A stretch of DNA of 40,000 nt. Origin: Halorhodospira abdelmalekii. GTDB taxonomy: Bacteria; Pseudomonadota; Gammaproteobacteria; Nitrococcales; Halorhodospiraceae. The stretch covers positions 1 to 40,000 of the forward strand of contig NZ_NRRN01000024.1 in the NCBI RefSeq assembly GCF_016583625.1, in the 5' to 3' direction. The translations under genes and the position numbers were made by a program. Below, one piece after another: positions 15,981 through 26,040 of the stretch. How positions within the stretch are numbered: position 1 is the first letter of the stretch; every line of letters begins with the position of its first letter. Below the pieces are notes generated by a model, which saw only the letters and a program-made list of their open reading frames with translations, was not told the DNA's origin and searched no databases.

Positions 15981-17538
15981 ACTTATGAGTGAAAAAAAAC
16001 ACCAAGAGGCACCCGCGGCCGTGGATGCCGAGTCAATGGCCGACGCGGCCGAATTCGATCTTGCCGAAGGTGGCGAGGCGGGGGATCTGCAGCGCTGGGG
16101 CGGTGATACCTCGCTCGATGTCCCGATCGGCGAGCACCTGAGGCACGAACCGGTCACTTGCTTGGCCGATGCAACGATCCGCTCCGCACTGCAGGCGATG
16201 GATCAGGAGCGCATCGGCAGCATCGTGGTGGTCGATGAGCGCTTTGCTCCGGTTGGGGTCTTTACCCACAACGACTTGCTGCGCCGGGTGGCGCTGCCCG
16301 AGGTCGACCTGGAGACTTCAATCGCCTCCGTTATGACACCTGATCCGGTCGGCATGGGTCCGAGTGCCTTCGCCTTCGAGGCGGCGATGCTGATGGCGGC
16401 CCACGGTATTCACCATATCTGTGTGGTCGAGGATGGGGTGCTGCGTGGCGTGGTCTCGGAGCGAGATCTCTTCTCGTTGCAGCGGGTTGGGCTGGTCAAT
16501 CTGACCCGGACCATCCGACGCGCGCGCTCCCTTGCCGCCCTGACTCCGCTGCAAGAGGATATCCGCGGGTTGGTGGGGCAGATGATCGCGCAAGGGGTCA
16601 AGGTGGCGCAGATCCTACAGATCATCACCCTGCTCAACGACCACATCGTCGAACAGGTCATCGCGCTCTGTCTGGAGGAGGCCGACGAAGCAGAAGCGTT
16701 GGCCGGAATTCGCTTTACTTGGATCGCCTTCGGCAGTGAGGGGCGCCGCGAGCAGACCCTGCGTACCGATCAAGACAACGGCATCCTTTTTGAAGTGCCG
16801 GAGGGTATGAGTGCCGATGAGGTGCGCGCTCTGCTGCTGCCGATGGCGCGGCGGATCAATCAGGCGCTGGCCGACTGCGGCTATCTGCTCTGTCCGGGCA
16901 ACATCATGGCGGGCAACCCGGAGTGCTGTTTGAGTTTCAGCGAGTGGCAGCAGCGGTTTCTCCGCTGGATCGATCAAGGCACCCCGGAGCACTTGCTCAA
17001 CGCTGCGATCTTCTTCGATTTCCGCGCCATCAGCGGCCCCGAGGCCGGGGTTGAGGCGCTGCGCGAGTGGTTGCTCCAGCGCACCGCGCAGAACAGCCGG
17101 TTCCGCCGCCAGATGGCCGCTAATGCGCTGCGCAATCGGCCGCCGCTCGGCTGGCTGCGCGATTTTGTGACGCAGAGTTGGCGCGGTGGCCGCAACACCC
17201 TCGATCTCAAGCTCAATGGGGTGACCCCCTTTACCGATGCAGCACGCATCTTCGCGGTGGCCTACGGCTTGAGCGGCACGAATACCTTGGAGCGGTTGGA
17301 GCAGGCGGTTCGGGCGGGGCGATTAGACGCAGGGGAGGTCGAGGCCTGGCGCATCGCCTACGAGTACATTCAGAATATGAGAATTCGCAAACAGCATGAG
17401 CAGATCCTCGCCGGTAGCGAGCCGGACAACCGGGTCTCGCCGGATGGTTTTAATGAGCTCGATCGCCGGATCCTCAAGGAGGTCTTTCGCGAGACGCGCA
17501 AGCTACAGAGCAAGCTGGCCAGCGACTATCAGCTTTAG
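15961..17538 (+). CDS. CBS-pair and DUF294 putative nucleotidyltransferase protein
   Basis: A 525-residue cytoplasmic protein. Two CBS motifs lie at about residues 60-180 and probably bind adenine nucleotides. A DUF294-type nucleotidyltransferase follows, with the signature GSEGRREQ (258-265) and acidic pair Asp270/Asp272, as in GlnD-like enzymes, then the C-terminal DUF294 part (about 380-525). No cyclic-nucleotide-binding domain, often found at the N-terminus of this family, is present; residues 1-45 are acidic and disordered-looking. The start overlaps the exonuclease gene by 20 bases. Neighbours (DUF4212 and SSS symporter) match the conserved cluster of VC_2705-type symporters, so it may tune transport or signalling to energy charge. 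The target of nucleotidyl transfer is unknown. Confidence 0.85.
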   Translation: MSTVFPKLMSEKKHQEAPAAVDAESMADAAEFDLAEGGEAGDLQRWGGDTSLDVPIGEHLRHEPVTCLADATIRSALQAMDQERIGSIVVVDERFAPVGVFTHNDLLRRVALPEVDLETSIASVMTPDPVGMGPSAFAFEAAMLMAAHGIHHICVVEDGVLRGVVSERDLFSLQRVGLVNLTRTIRRARSLAALTPLQEDIRGLVGQMIAQGVKVAQILQIITLLNDHIVEQVIALCLEEADEAEALAGIRFTWIAFGSEGRREQTLRTDQDNGILFEVPEGMSADEVRALLLPMARRINQALADCGYLLCPGNIMAGNPECCLSFSEWQQRFLRWIDQGTPEHLLNAAIFFDFRAISGPEAGVEALREWLLQRTAQNSRFRRQMAANALRNRPPLGWLRDFVTQSWRGGRNTLDLKLNGVTPFTDAARIFAVAYGLSGTNTLERLEQAVRAGRLDAGEVEAWRIAYEYIQNMRIRKQHEQILAGSEPDNRVSPDGFNELDRRILKEVFRETRKLQSKLASDYQL

Positions 17539-17743
17539 CTTATTGGTTGAATAACGTTTTGCCCAGTTGTCGGCGGTAGCATCAATCGGCACAGTAGCAG
17601 CGCCCGACCGGGTGCAGCAGCCGGACCGCGGACGGGGAGGCTCAAGAGGCTCAAAAGGCCGGATGGAGGCAACGAAGAGAACGATAAGCGGAGGGAGCCG
17701 CCGGTGTTGAATTTGCCTAATTCTTGTCTGAGGAGGAAAACAG

Positions 17744-18148
17744 ATGTCTGATCATCACCAGAGTCAGGAGGGCCACGGGAGCCAGGATGCGTCCCCAGGC
17801 ACCCCGCCGCAGCATGGAGGGGCGACGGGCTCGCAGCACCAACAGGGAGCCGCCGGCTCGCCTGCTCCGGGTCCAGCCCCGGATGACTTTAGCGAGAGCG
17901 CACGTCGGGAGTATTGGAAGAAGAACCTGACGGTCATCGGGGTCTGCATGGGGATCTGGGCCTTCGTTTCGCTGGGACTGGGTGTCCTCTTGGGGCCAAC
18001 GCTCAATGAACTCGGCTCGATCGGCGGTTACCCCCTGGGCTTCTTCTTCGCCCAGCAAGGGTCGATCTACGTCTTCCTGGCGTTGATCTTCTTCTACGCC
18101 TGGTACATGAACCGCCTCGATCGCCAATTTGGCGTCGAAGAAGATTGA
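17744..18148 (+). CDS. DUF4212 small subunit of sodium:solute symporter
   Basis: A 134-residue protein. Residues about 45-134 are the DUF4212 core: a conserved REYWKKN motif, two transmembrane helices (about 62-84 and 99-120) and the MNRLDRQFGV end. The first 45 residues are a His/Gln/Ser/Gly-rich extension, longer than usual for the family. A GAGGAGG ribosome site (17730-17737 region) is strong. It is followed after 18 bases by the symporter, the standard pairing for this family. In the 205-bp gap before it (17539-17743) I see no clear promoter or hairpin. Confidence 0.9.
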   Translation: MSDHHQSQEGHGSQDASPGTPPQHGGATGSQHQQGAAGSPAPGPAPDDFSESARREYWKKNLTVIGVCMGIWAFVSLGLGVLLGPTLNELGSIGGYPLGFFFAQQGSIYVFLALIFFYAWYMNRLDRQFGVEED

Positions 18149-18166
18149 TCGGGAGGAAGCCGTATT

Positions 18167-19963
18167 ATGGATGGACAACAGATTATGAACCTCAGCGTGG
18201 TAGGTCTGACCTTCGCGCTGTATATCGGTATCGCCATCTGGGCTCGCACCGGGAGCACCTCGGAGTTCTACGTCGCCGGTAAGGGCGTGCACCCGGTCGC
18301 CAATGGTATGGCGACCGCGGCCGACTGGATGTCGGCTGCAAGCTTCATCTCGATGGCCGGTTTGATCGCCTTTTTGGGCTACTCGGGTGGTGCCTACTTG
18401 ATGGGGTGGACCGGCGGCTACGTGCTGATGGCCCTGCTGCTGGCGCCTTACTTGCGTAAGTTTGGCAAGTTTACGGTGCCCGAGTTCATCGGCGATCGCT
18501 TCTACTCGAAGACGGCACGGGTAGTCGCCGTGGTGTCGCTGTTGGTGATCTCTATTACCTACGTCATCGGGCAGATGCGCGGCGTCGGGATCGCCTTCTC
18601 GAACATCCTCGAGGTGCCGCTGGAGGTCGGTCTGATCTCCGGTATGGCGGTGGTCTTCATCTACTGCGTCTTCGGCGGGATGAAGGGCATCACCTACACC
18701 CAGATCGCCCAGTACGTAGTGATGATCTTCGCCTACACGGTGCCGGCGATCTTTATCTCTTTGACCATCACCGGGATTCCGATTCCGCAGTTCGGCCTGG
18801 GTGGCAGCATCGACGTCGCCGGGGAGTCGATCCACCTGATCCAAGCACTCGATAAGACGCTCGTCGAGATCGGTTTTGCCCCGTACAGTGAGTTGGCGAA
18901 CATGAGCATGCTGAATATGTTCATGCTGACCCTGTCGCTGATGATCGGTACCGCTGGTCTGCCGCACGTCATCGTTCGCTTCTTTACCGTGCCGCGGATG
19001 CGTGATGCGCGCCGCTCTGCGGGTTGGGCGCTCGTCTTCATCGCCATCCTCTACACCACCGCACCGGCGGTCGGTGCCATGGCGACCTGGAATCTGCTCA
19101 ATACCGTCATCGACGATCCGACCGAGATCTGGGATAACCGCGAGCGCCTGGCAGAGCCGGATGCGTGGATGGCGTACGATGAGCAGCCGGGCTGGATGGC
19201 GCACTGGGGGCAGACGGGCCTGCTCGGTCTGAACGACCACAATGAAGATGGCCATCTGCAGTACTACAACCCCAACGATGAGGAGATGGCAGCCTTTGCC
19301 GAAGAGCACGGCTGGCAGGGCTCGGAGCTCACCGTTGACCGTGACATCATCGTGCTCGCCAACCCGCAGATTGCCGGTCTGCACCCGATCGTTGTCGCCT
19401 TGGTGGCGGCCGGTGGTATCGCAGCGGCCCTCTCGACCGCGGCAGGCTTGCTGCTGGCGATCTCTTCGGCGATCTCCCACGACCTGCTCAAGGGCGTGAT
19501 GATGCCGCGGATCAGCGAGAAGCAGGAGATGTTGGCCGCACGGCTCAGTATGGCAGCAGCCATCCTGCTTGCCGGTTACCTTGGCTTGAATCCACCCGGA
19601 TTCGCAGCGGAGGTGGTCGCGCTGGCGTTCGGTTTGGCGGCCGCAAGCCTCTTCCCGACGCTGATGATGGGTGTCTTCATGCGTAGGATGAACAAGGAGG
19701 GTGCGATCGCCGGTATGCTCGCCGGTCTGCTGAGCACGCTGCTCTACATCTTCATCTATAAGGGCTTCTTCTTCTTCCCGGAGACTGCGCTCTTCCCGGA
19801 TCAGGAAGCCTACTGGCTCTTCGGCCTGAATCCGACGAGCTTTGGTGCGGTCGGCGCGGTGTTTAACTTTATCGTCGCCTACATCGTCATGAAGCTCACG
19901 GCGCCGCCGCCGAAGGAGATCAGGGAGCTCGTTGAGAGCATCCGCACGCCGAAGGCCGGCTAA
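18167..19963 (+). CDS. Sodium:solute symporter, VC_2705 subfamily (acetate/carboxylate-type candidate)
   Basis: A 598-residue SSS/SLC5 transporter of the inner membrane with about 13 helices, and the family signatures WMSAASFISMAG and GGMKGITYTQIAQYVVM. Between about residues 310 and 402 there is a long acidic, Trp- and Asp-rich insert that is hydrophilic and probably periplasmic, a known mark of the VC_2705 subfamily. Its relatives include ActP-type acetate permeases, but the substrate cannot be read from sequence. It follows DUF4212 directly and is closed by a strong terminator at 20020-20050. Ribosome site GGGAGG lies 10 bases before the ATG. Confidence 0.9.
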   Translation: MDGQQIMNLSVVGLTFALYIGIAIWARTGSTSEFYVAGKGVHPVANGMATAADWMSAASFISMAGLIAFLGYSGGAYLMGWTGGYVLMALLLAPYLRKFGKFTVPEFIGDRFYSKTARVVAVVSLLVISITYVIGQMRGVGIAFSNILEVPLEVGLISGMAVVFIYCVFGGMKGITYTQIAQYVVMIFAYTVPAIFISLTITGIPIPQFGLGGSIDVAGESIHLIQALDKTLVEIGFAPYSELANMSMLNMFMLTLSLMIGTAGLPHVIVRFFTVPRMRDARRSAGWALVFIAILYTTAPAVGAMATWNLLNTVIDDPTEIWDNRERLAEPDAWMAYDEQPGWMAHWGQTGLLGLNDHNEDGHLQYYNPNDEEMAAFAEEHGWQGSELTVDRDIIVLANPQIAGLHPIVVALVAAGGIAAALSTAAGLLLAISSAISHDLLKGVMMPRISEKQEMLAARLSMAAAILLAGYLGLNPPGFAAEVVALAFGLAAASLFPTLMMGVFMRRMNKEGAIAGMLAGLLSTLLYIFIYKGFFFFPETALFPDQEAYWLFGLNPTSFGAVGAVFNFIVAYIVMKLTAPPPKEIRELVESIRTPKAG

Positions 19964-20019
19964 ACGGACCCGGTCTAGCTCGGTGTAATGTCGAGCGGTG
20001 TGTGATGTTGTAGCTGAGT

Positions 20020-20050
20020 GGGCAGGCCCTGCGGGGCCTGTCCCTCTTTT
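20020..20050 (+). terminator. Rho-independent terminator after the symporter
   Basis: A GGGCAGGCCC / GGGCCTGTCC stem (20020-20029 with 20034-20043, one G-T pair) with loop TGCG is followed by TCTTTT. It ends the symporter operon and separates it from the nif control region. Confidence 0.85.
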
Positions 20051-20107
20051 GGTTGTCTCTCTCTCTTTGGTTTCACCCCTCCTCTACGACATCTCTCTCC
20101 TAATCGC

Positions 20108-20123
20108 TGTCGCCTTCCCGACA
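20108..20123 (+). promoter_or_regulatory. NifA upstream activator site 1 (TGT-N10-ACA)
   Basis: TGTCGCCTTCCCGACA matches the NifA consensus TGT-N10-ACA exactly. It lies about 240 bp before the -24 element of the nifH promoter. Confidence 0.8.
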
Positions 20124-20186
20124 CGCAGCCCCGATTTGTTGCAGTGCCGCCTAAACGGGGTCATCACTGGGGCGTTTCTACTCCGA

Positions 20187-20202
20187 TGTCTGCTTCCCGA
20201 CA
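20187..20202 (+). promoter_or_regulatory. NifA upstream activator site 2 (TGT-N10-ACA)
   Basis: TGTCTGCTTCCCGACA also fits the consensus and differs from site 1 at only two positions. It lies about 148 bp before the -24 element, and 79 bp from site 1. Confidence 0.85.
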
Positions 20203-20282
20203 CCTGATGGAGACCTGATCAGGCGGTCGATGGGCCTGCGCGCCGCCCGCAGACGATCCCGAACACCTCTCGCATTTTTCTT

Positions 20283-21304
<1,022 letters not shown>

Positions 21305-21348
21305 GCCGCTGCAACGATGAGCGGCAGAGAGAGAAGGAGAGCCGATCC

Positions 21349-22800
21349 ATGTCGAGTATGAACCGAGCGGAGTCCGAGGCCCTGATCGAAGAGGTCCTTG
21401 AGGTCTATCCGGAGCAGGCACGCGCCGACCGGGCCAAGCACCTTACGGTCAACGACCCGAGCCTGGAGGATGCCAGCAAGTGTATGACCTCCAACCGCAA
21501 ATCGCAGCCCGGGGTGATGACTCAGCGTGGCTGCGCCTACGCCGGCTCGCGCGGGGTGGTGTGGGGGCCGGTCAAGGATATGATCCACCTGTCACACGGC
21601 CCGGTCGGCTGTGGGCAGTACTCCCGCGCCGGGCGACGCAACTACTACGCCGGCGTGAGTGGCGCCGACTCCTTTTGCACGATGAATTTTACCTCCGATT
21701 TCCAGGAGAAAGACGTCGTCTTCGGCGGCGATAAAAAGCTGCAAAAGATCGTCGACGAGATTGAGATGCTCTTTCCGCTGAATAAGGGCACAACGGTGCA
21801 GTCGGAGTGTCCCATCGGACTGATCGGCGACGATATCGGGGCGGTCGCGCGCGATGCGAGTGCGCGCGTCGGTAAGGCGGTGCTCGCGGTCAGTTGCGAG
21901 GGCTTTCGCGGGGTGTCGCAGTCGCTGGGTCACCACATCGCTAACGACGTCATTCGCGACCACGTCCTAACTAAACGCTACGACGAAAAGCCCGAGGCGG
22001 GGCCGTACGATGTCGCCATCATCGGTGACTACAACATCGGCGGCGATCTTTGGTCGTCGCGCATCCTGCTCGAAGAGATGGGGCTGAATGTCGTCGCCCA
22101 GTGGTCGGGTGACGGCACCTTGGCCGAGATGGAGGAGACGCCGCGGGTGCAGCTCAATCTGCTGCACTGCTACCGCTCCATGAACTACATCAGCGAGTTT
22201 ATGGAGGAGAAGTTCGGGATTCCTTACATGGAGTACAACTTCTTCGGGCCAACCAAGATCGACGAGAGTCTGCGGGCGATCGCAGCGCGCTTCGACGCCA
22301 CCATCCAGGAGAAGGCCGAGCAAGTGATCGCCAAGTATCGGCCGATCATGGATCAGGTGATCGCGAAGTATCGCCCCCGCCTGGAGGGTAAGCGGGTGAT
22401 GCTCTACGTCGGTGGCCTGCGCCCGCGTCACGTCATCGGGGCGTATGAGGATCTGGGCATGGAGGTCATCGGTGCGGGCTACGAGTTTGCCCACAACGAC
22501 GACTACGACCGCACCTTCAAAGAGCTCGGCGACGGCGCGCTCATCTACGACGATGCCACCGCCTATGAACTCGAGACGTTTGCCAAGCGCTTGAAACCGG
22601 ACCTGATCGGGGGTGGTGTCAAGGAGAAGTACGTCTTCCAGAAGATGGGGATCCCGTTGCGGCAGATGCACTCCTGGGACTACTCCGGGCCGTATCACGG
22701 GTACGACGGCTTTGCCATCTTTGCCCGCGATATGGATATGGCCTTGAACAATCCGTGCTGGGGTGCGCTCACCCCGCCCTGGAAGCGCGCTCAAGCGTAA
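21349..22800 (+). CDS. nifD: Nitrogenase MoFe protein alpha chain
   Basis: The alpha subunit of the MoFe protein, where N2 is reduced. It has 483 residues. P-cluster ligands Cys62, Cys88 and Cys154 are in place, as are the FeMo-co ligands Cys274 (LLHCYRS) and His441 (MHSWDYSG). The conserved [18 protein letters not shown] stretch follows the usual family sequence. A ribosome site GGAG lies nine bases before the ATG, and the gap after nifH is 44 bp. With no delta subunit gene nearby and all the molybdenum-type features, this is not the Vnf or Anf form. Confidence 0.97.
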   Translation: MSSMNRAESEALIEEVLEVYPEQARADRAKHLTVNDPSLEDASKCMTSNRKSQPGVMTQRGCAYAGSRGVVWGPVKDMIHLSHGPVGCGQYSRAGRRNYYAGVSGADSFCTMNFTSDFQEKDVVFGGDKKLQKIVDEIEMLFPLNKGTTVQSECPIGLIGDDIGAVARDASARVGKAVLAVSCEGFRGVSQSLGHHIANDVIRDHVLTKRYDEKPEAGPYDVAIIGDYNIGGDLWSSRILLEEMGLNVVAQWSGDGTLAEMEETPRVQLNLLHCYRSMNYISEFMEEKFGIPYMEYNFFGPTKIDESLRAIAARFDATIQEKAEQVIAKYRPIMDQVIAKYRPRLEGKRVMLYVGGLRPRHVIGAYEDLGMEVIGAGYEFAHNDDYDRTFKELGDGALIYDDATAYELETFAKRLKPDLIGGGVKEKYVFQKMGIPLRQMHSWDYSGPYHGYDGFAIFARDMDMALNNPCWGALTPPWKRAQA

Positions 22801-22812
22801 GGAGAGGATGCG

Positions 22813-24384
22813 ATGAACCAGGATGCCGAAACCATTAAGCCGTGTTATCCGCTCTTTCAGGATGACGACTATCAGGAGATGCTGACCCGCAAGCGGAGTC
22901 AGTACGAAGAGGGCCACGACAGCGAAAAGGTCGAGCAGATTTTTCGTTGGACGACGACCGAGGAGTACAAGGAGCTGAACTTCTCGCGCGAGGCCCTGAC
23001 GATCGATCCGGCCAAGGCGTGTCAGCCGCTCGGCTCGGTGCTCTGTGCGCTTGGCTTTGAAGAGACGCTGCCGTACGTCCACGGCTCACAAGGCTGTGTC
23101 GCCTACTTTCGGACCTACTTCACCCGTCACTTCAAGGAGCCGGTCGCCTGCGTCTCCGACTCGATGACCGAAGATGCGGCCGTCTTCGGCGGCCACCTGA
23201 ATATGAATCAGGGGCTGCAGAACGCCTATGCGCTCTACAAGCCAAAGATGCTGGCCGTCTCGACGACCTGCATGGCCGAGGTCATCGGTGACGACCTGAA
23301 CGCCTTTATCACCAACGCCAAGAACGAAGGCTACCTGCCGCAAGAGGTGCCGACGCCCTTTGCCCACACTCCGAGCTTTGTCGGCAGCCACGTGACCGGC
23401 TGGGATGGGATGTTTGAGGGGACGATTCGCTACTTCACCGTCAACGCGATGGACGATAAGGAGGTCGGCAGCAACGGTAAGATCAACTTAGTACCCGGCT
23501 TTGAGACCTATCTCGGCAGCTACCGCTGGATTCGGCGGGCGATGGAGGAGATGGGGGTCGACTACAGCCTGCTGTGCGATCCGACCGAGATCCTCGATAC
23601 ACCGGCCGATGGCGAGTATCGGATGTACGCCGGAGGGACGACGATCGAGGAGGTCAAGGACGCCCCGAATGCGATCGATACCCTGCTGCTGCAGCCGTGG
23701 GGGCTGACGAAGACCAAGAAGTACGTCAAGCAGACGTGGAATCAGCCGTGTGCCGAGATCAATGTGCCGATCGGCCTGGCCTGGACCGATGAGTTCTTGA
23801 TGAAGGTCTCGGAGTTAACCGGTCAGCCGATTCCCGCCTCTTTGGAGAAAGAGCGTGGACGTCTGGTCGACATGATGACCGACTCGCACGCCTGGCTGCA
23901 CGGGAAGAAGTTCTCGCTCTTTGGCGATCCCGACTTCGTCATGGGGATGACGCACTTTCTCACCGAGGTTGGGGCCGAGCCGAAGCACATCCTCTGCAAC
24001 AACGCCAATAAGCGCTGGGGCAAGGCGATGCGCAAGATGCTCGATGAGACCCCGTTCGGGCGCGAGGCCGAGGTCCACGTCGGGCGCGATCTGTGGCACC
24101 TGCGCTCGCTGCTCTTTACCGATAAGCCCGACTTCTTGATCGGGAACTCTTACGGGAAGTACCTGCAGCGCGATACCTTCCATCTCGGGGAGGAGCACGG
24201 GGTGCCGCTGATTCGCCTCGGCTTCCCGCTCTTCGATCGCCACCACCTGCATCGGAACGGGATCTGGGGCTATGAGGGGGCGATGTACATCCTCACCACC
24301 ATCGTGAACGAGGTGTTGGCCCGTCTCGACGATGAAACGCAGCGCCTCGGCGTGACCGACTACAACTTCGATCTGATTCGATAA
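22813..24384 (+). CDS. nifK: Nitrogenase MoFe protein beta chain
   Basis: The beta subunit, 523 residues, close to other NifK proteins. P-cluster ligands Cys70, Cys95 and Cys153 match the numbering of well-studied NifK. The family stretch HGSQGCVAYFRTYFTRHFKEP is visible around residues 90-110. An AAGGAG ribosome site lies seven to nine bases before the ATG, and only 12 bp separate it from nifD. It continues the nifHDK operon and is followed by a ferredoxin gene 67 bp downstream. Confidence 0.97.
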   Translation: MNQDAETIKPCYPLFQDDDYQEMLTRKRSQYEEGHDSEKVEQIFRWTTTEEYKELNFSREALTIDPAKACQPLGSVLCALGFEETLPYVHGSQGCVAYFRTYFTRHFKEPVACVSDSMTEDAAVFGGHLNMNQGLQNAYALYKPKMLAVSTTCMAEVIGDDLNAFITNAKNEGYLPQEVPTPFAHTPSFVGSHVTGWDGMFEGTIRYFTVNAMDDKEVGSNGKINLVPGFETYLGSYRWIRRAMEEMGVDYSLLCDPTEILDTPADGEYRMYAGGTTIEEVKDAPNAIDTLLLQPWGLTKTKKYVKQTWNQPCAEINVPIGLAWTDEFLMKVSELTGQPIPASLEKERGRLVDMMTDSHAWLHGKKFSLFGDPDFVMGMTHFLTEVGAEPKHILCNNANKRWGKAMRKMLDETPFGREAEVHVGRDLWHLRSLLFTDKPDFLIGNSYGKYLQRDTFHLGEEHGVPLIRLGFPLFDRHHLHRNGIWGYEGAMYILTTIVNEVLARLDDETQRLGVTDYNFDLIR

Positions 24385-24451
24385 CCGCCGGTGGGCACGG
24401 GGTCGCTCGTTCGCGAGCGGCCTCGCCGCCTCAGCGTAGGAGGAAGAAGGC

Positions 24452-24652
24452 ATGGCGATGTTCATTGATGCCGAGCTGTGTACCGCATGCGGAGATTGTG
24501 AGCCGGAGTGCCCAGAGGCAGCAATCCGCAAGACCAAGATGGGTACCTATGAGATCAAAGCGAATCTCTGCACCGAGTGCGAAGATCAATTTGAGATGCC
24601 GCGCTGTGAAGAGGTCTGTGAGGTCGACGGCTGCATTCGGCCGGTCGATTGA
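24452..24652 (+). CDS. 2[4Fe-4S] ferredoxin, FdxN/YfhL type
   Basis: A 66-residue bacterial ferredoxin with two cluster motifs: CTACGDCEPECP (CxxCxxCxxxC type) and CTEC-x8-C-x3-C in the second half, whose longer loop is typical of nif-linked FdxN/YfhL-like proteins. It is probably an electron donor to the Fe protein or helps nitrogenase maturation. A strong GGAGGAAGAAG ribosome site precedes the ATG. It sits directly after nifK in the nif operon. Which electron-transfer step it serves is inference. Confidence 0.9.
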   Translation: MAMFIDAELCTACGDCEPECPEAAIRKTKMGTYEIKANLCTECEDQFEMPRCEEVCEVDGCIRPVD

Positions 24653-24728
24653 CGAGTCCTGTCTGATCGATTCGAGCAGCTTGAGTTGAGCCGCTTGAGT
24701 CCGGTAGTCAGGTAGGGCGAGTCAGGCA

Positions 24729-24794
24729 AACCGCGGCCGAACCGTGGCCAAACCGCGGCCGAACCGTGGCCAAACCGTGGCCGAACCGTGGCAA
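24729..24794 (+). repeat. Six 11-bp tandem repeats in the nif operon spacer
   Basis: Six units of consensus AACCGYGGCCR run head to tail from 24729 to 24794: units 1 and 3 have C at the Y position, units 2, 4, 5 and 6 have T, and the last unit is degenerate at its end. The 11-bp period is not a multiple of three, so it does not encode protein in a steady frame, and it is close to one helical turn. It lies in the 239-bp spacer between the ferredoxin and nifY/nafY genes, followed by a G-rich stretch (24808-24842). No sigma-54 promoter was seen in the spacer. Confidence 0.85.
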
Positions 24795-24891
24795 GTAGGC
24801 GGCGCCAGGCAGGCCAGGGCAGGGCGGGGCGGGGCAAGCGGGCTGAGCCCAGCAGCGGACGGTTGAGTGTTGAGAGGTCAAGGGGGTCACG

Positions 24892-25930
<1,039 letters not shown>

Positions 25931-25953
25931 TCCGGCCTGGCCTAGCCTGGCCT

Positions 25954-25987
25954 AGCCTGGCCCTGCCTGGCCAGGTTGGGCCAGGCT
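25954..25987. repeat. Inverted repeat with nested palindrome before nifE
   Basis: AGCCTGGCCC (25954-25963) pairs exactly with GGGCCAGGCT (25978-25987). The loop itself holds the palindrome CCTGGCCAGG, and CCTGGCCTAG repeats precede it (25937-25956). A second arm GGCTAGGC (25990-25997) can also pair with the upstream repeats. The element starts about 24 bases after the 2Fe-2S ferredoxin stop, 54 bases before nifE, and could be an mRNA-stability or attenuation structure. It has no T-tract, so it is not a simple terminator. Confidence 0.6.
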
Positions 25988-26040
25988 TCGGCTAGGCTGC
26001 AGCTGCGCTGCCGCATACGGCAACAGGGGAGAGAGGCGAG

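Noticed and set aside
17717-19480. 587-residue reading frame antisense to the symporter
   Set aside because: It exactly mirrors the symporter and is His/Asp/Arg-rich and repetitive, as expected for a GC-rich antisense frame; the plus frame has clear SSS motifs, a ribosome site and a terminator.
22321-22395. Repeated QVIAKYRP in NifD, as if from an internal duplication
   Set aside because: Nitrogenase alpha chains normally have two similar Lys/Tyr-rich stretches here before LEGKRVMLY, so this is family sequence, not a new duplication.
21967-23082. 371-residue frame antisense to nifD/nifK, and similar long frames at 26749-27939 and 28156-28905
   Set aside because: All lie opposite well-supported nif genes and have no recognisable domain; they are products of GC-rich codon bias.
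24729-24794. CRISPR-like array
   Set aside because: Repeats are 11 bp, directly adjacent and without unique spacers; no cas genes are in the window.
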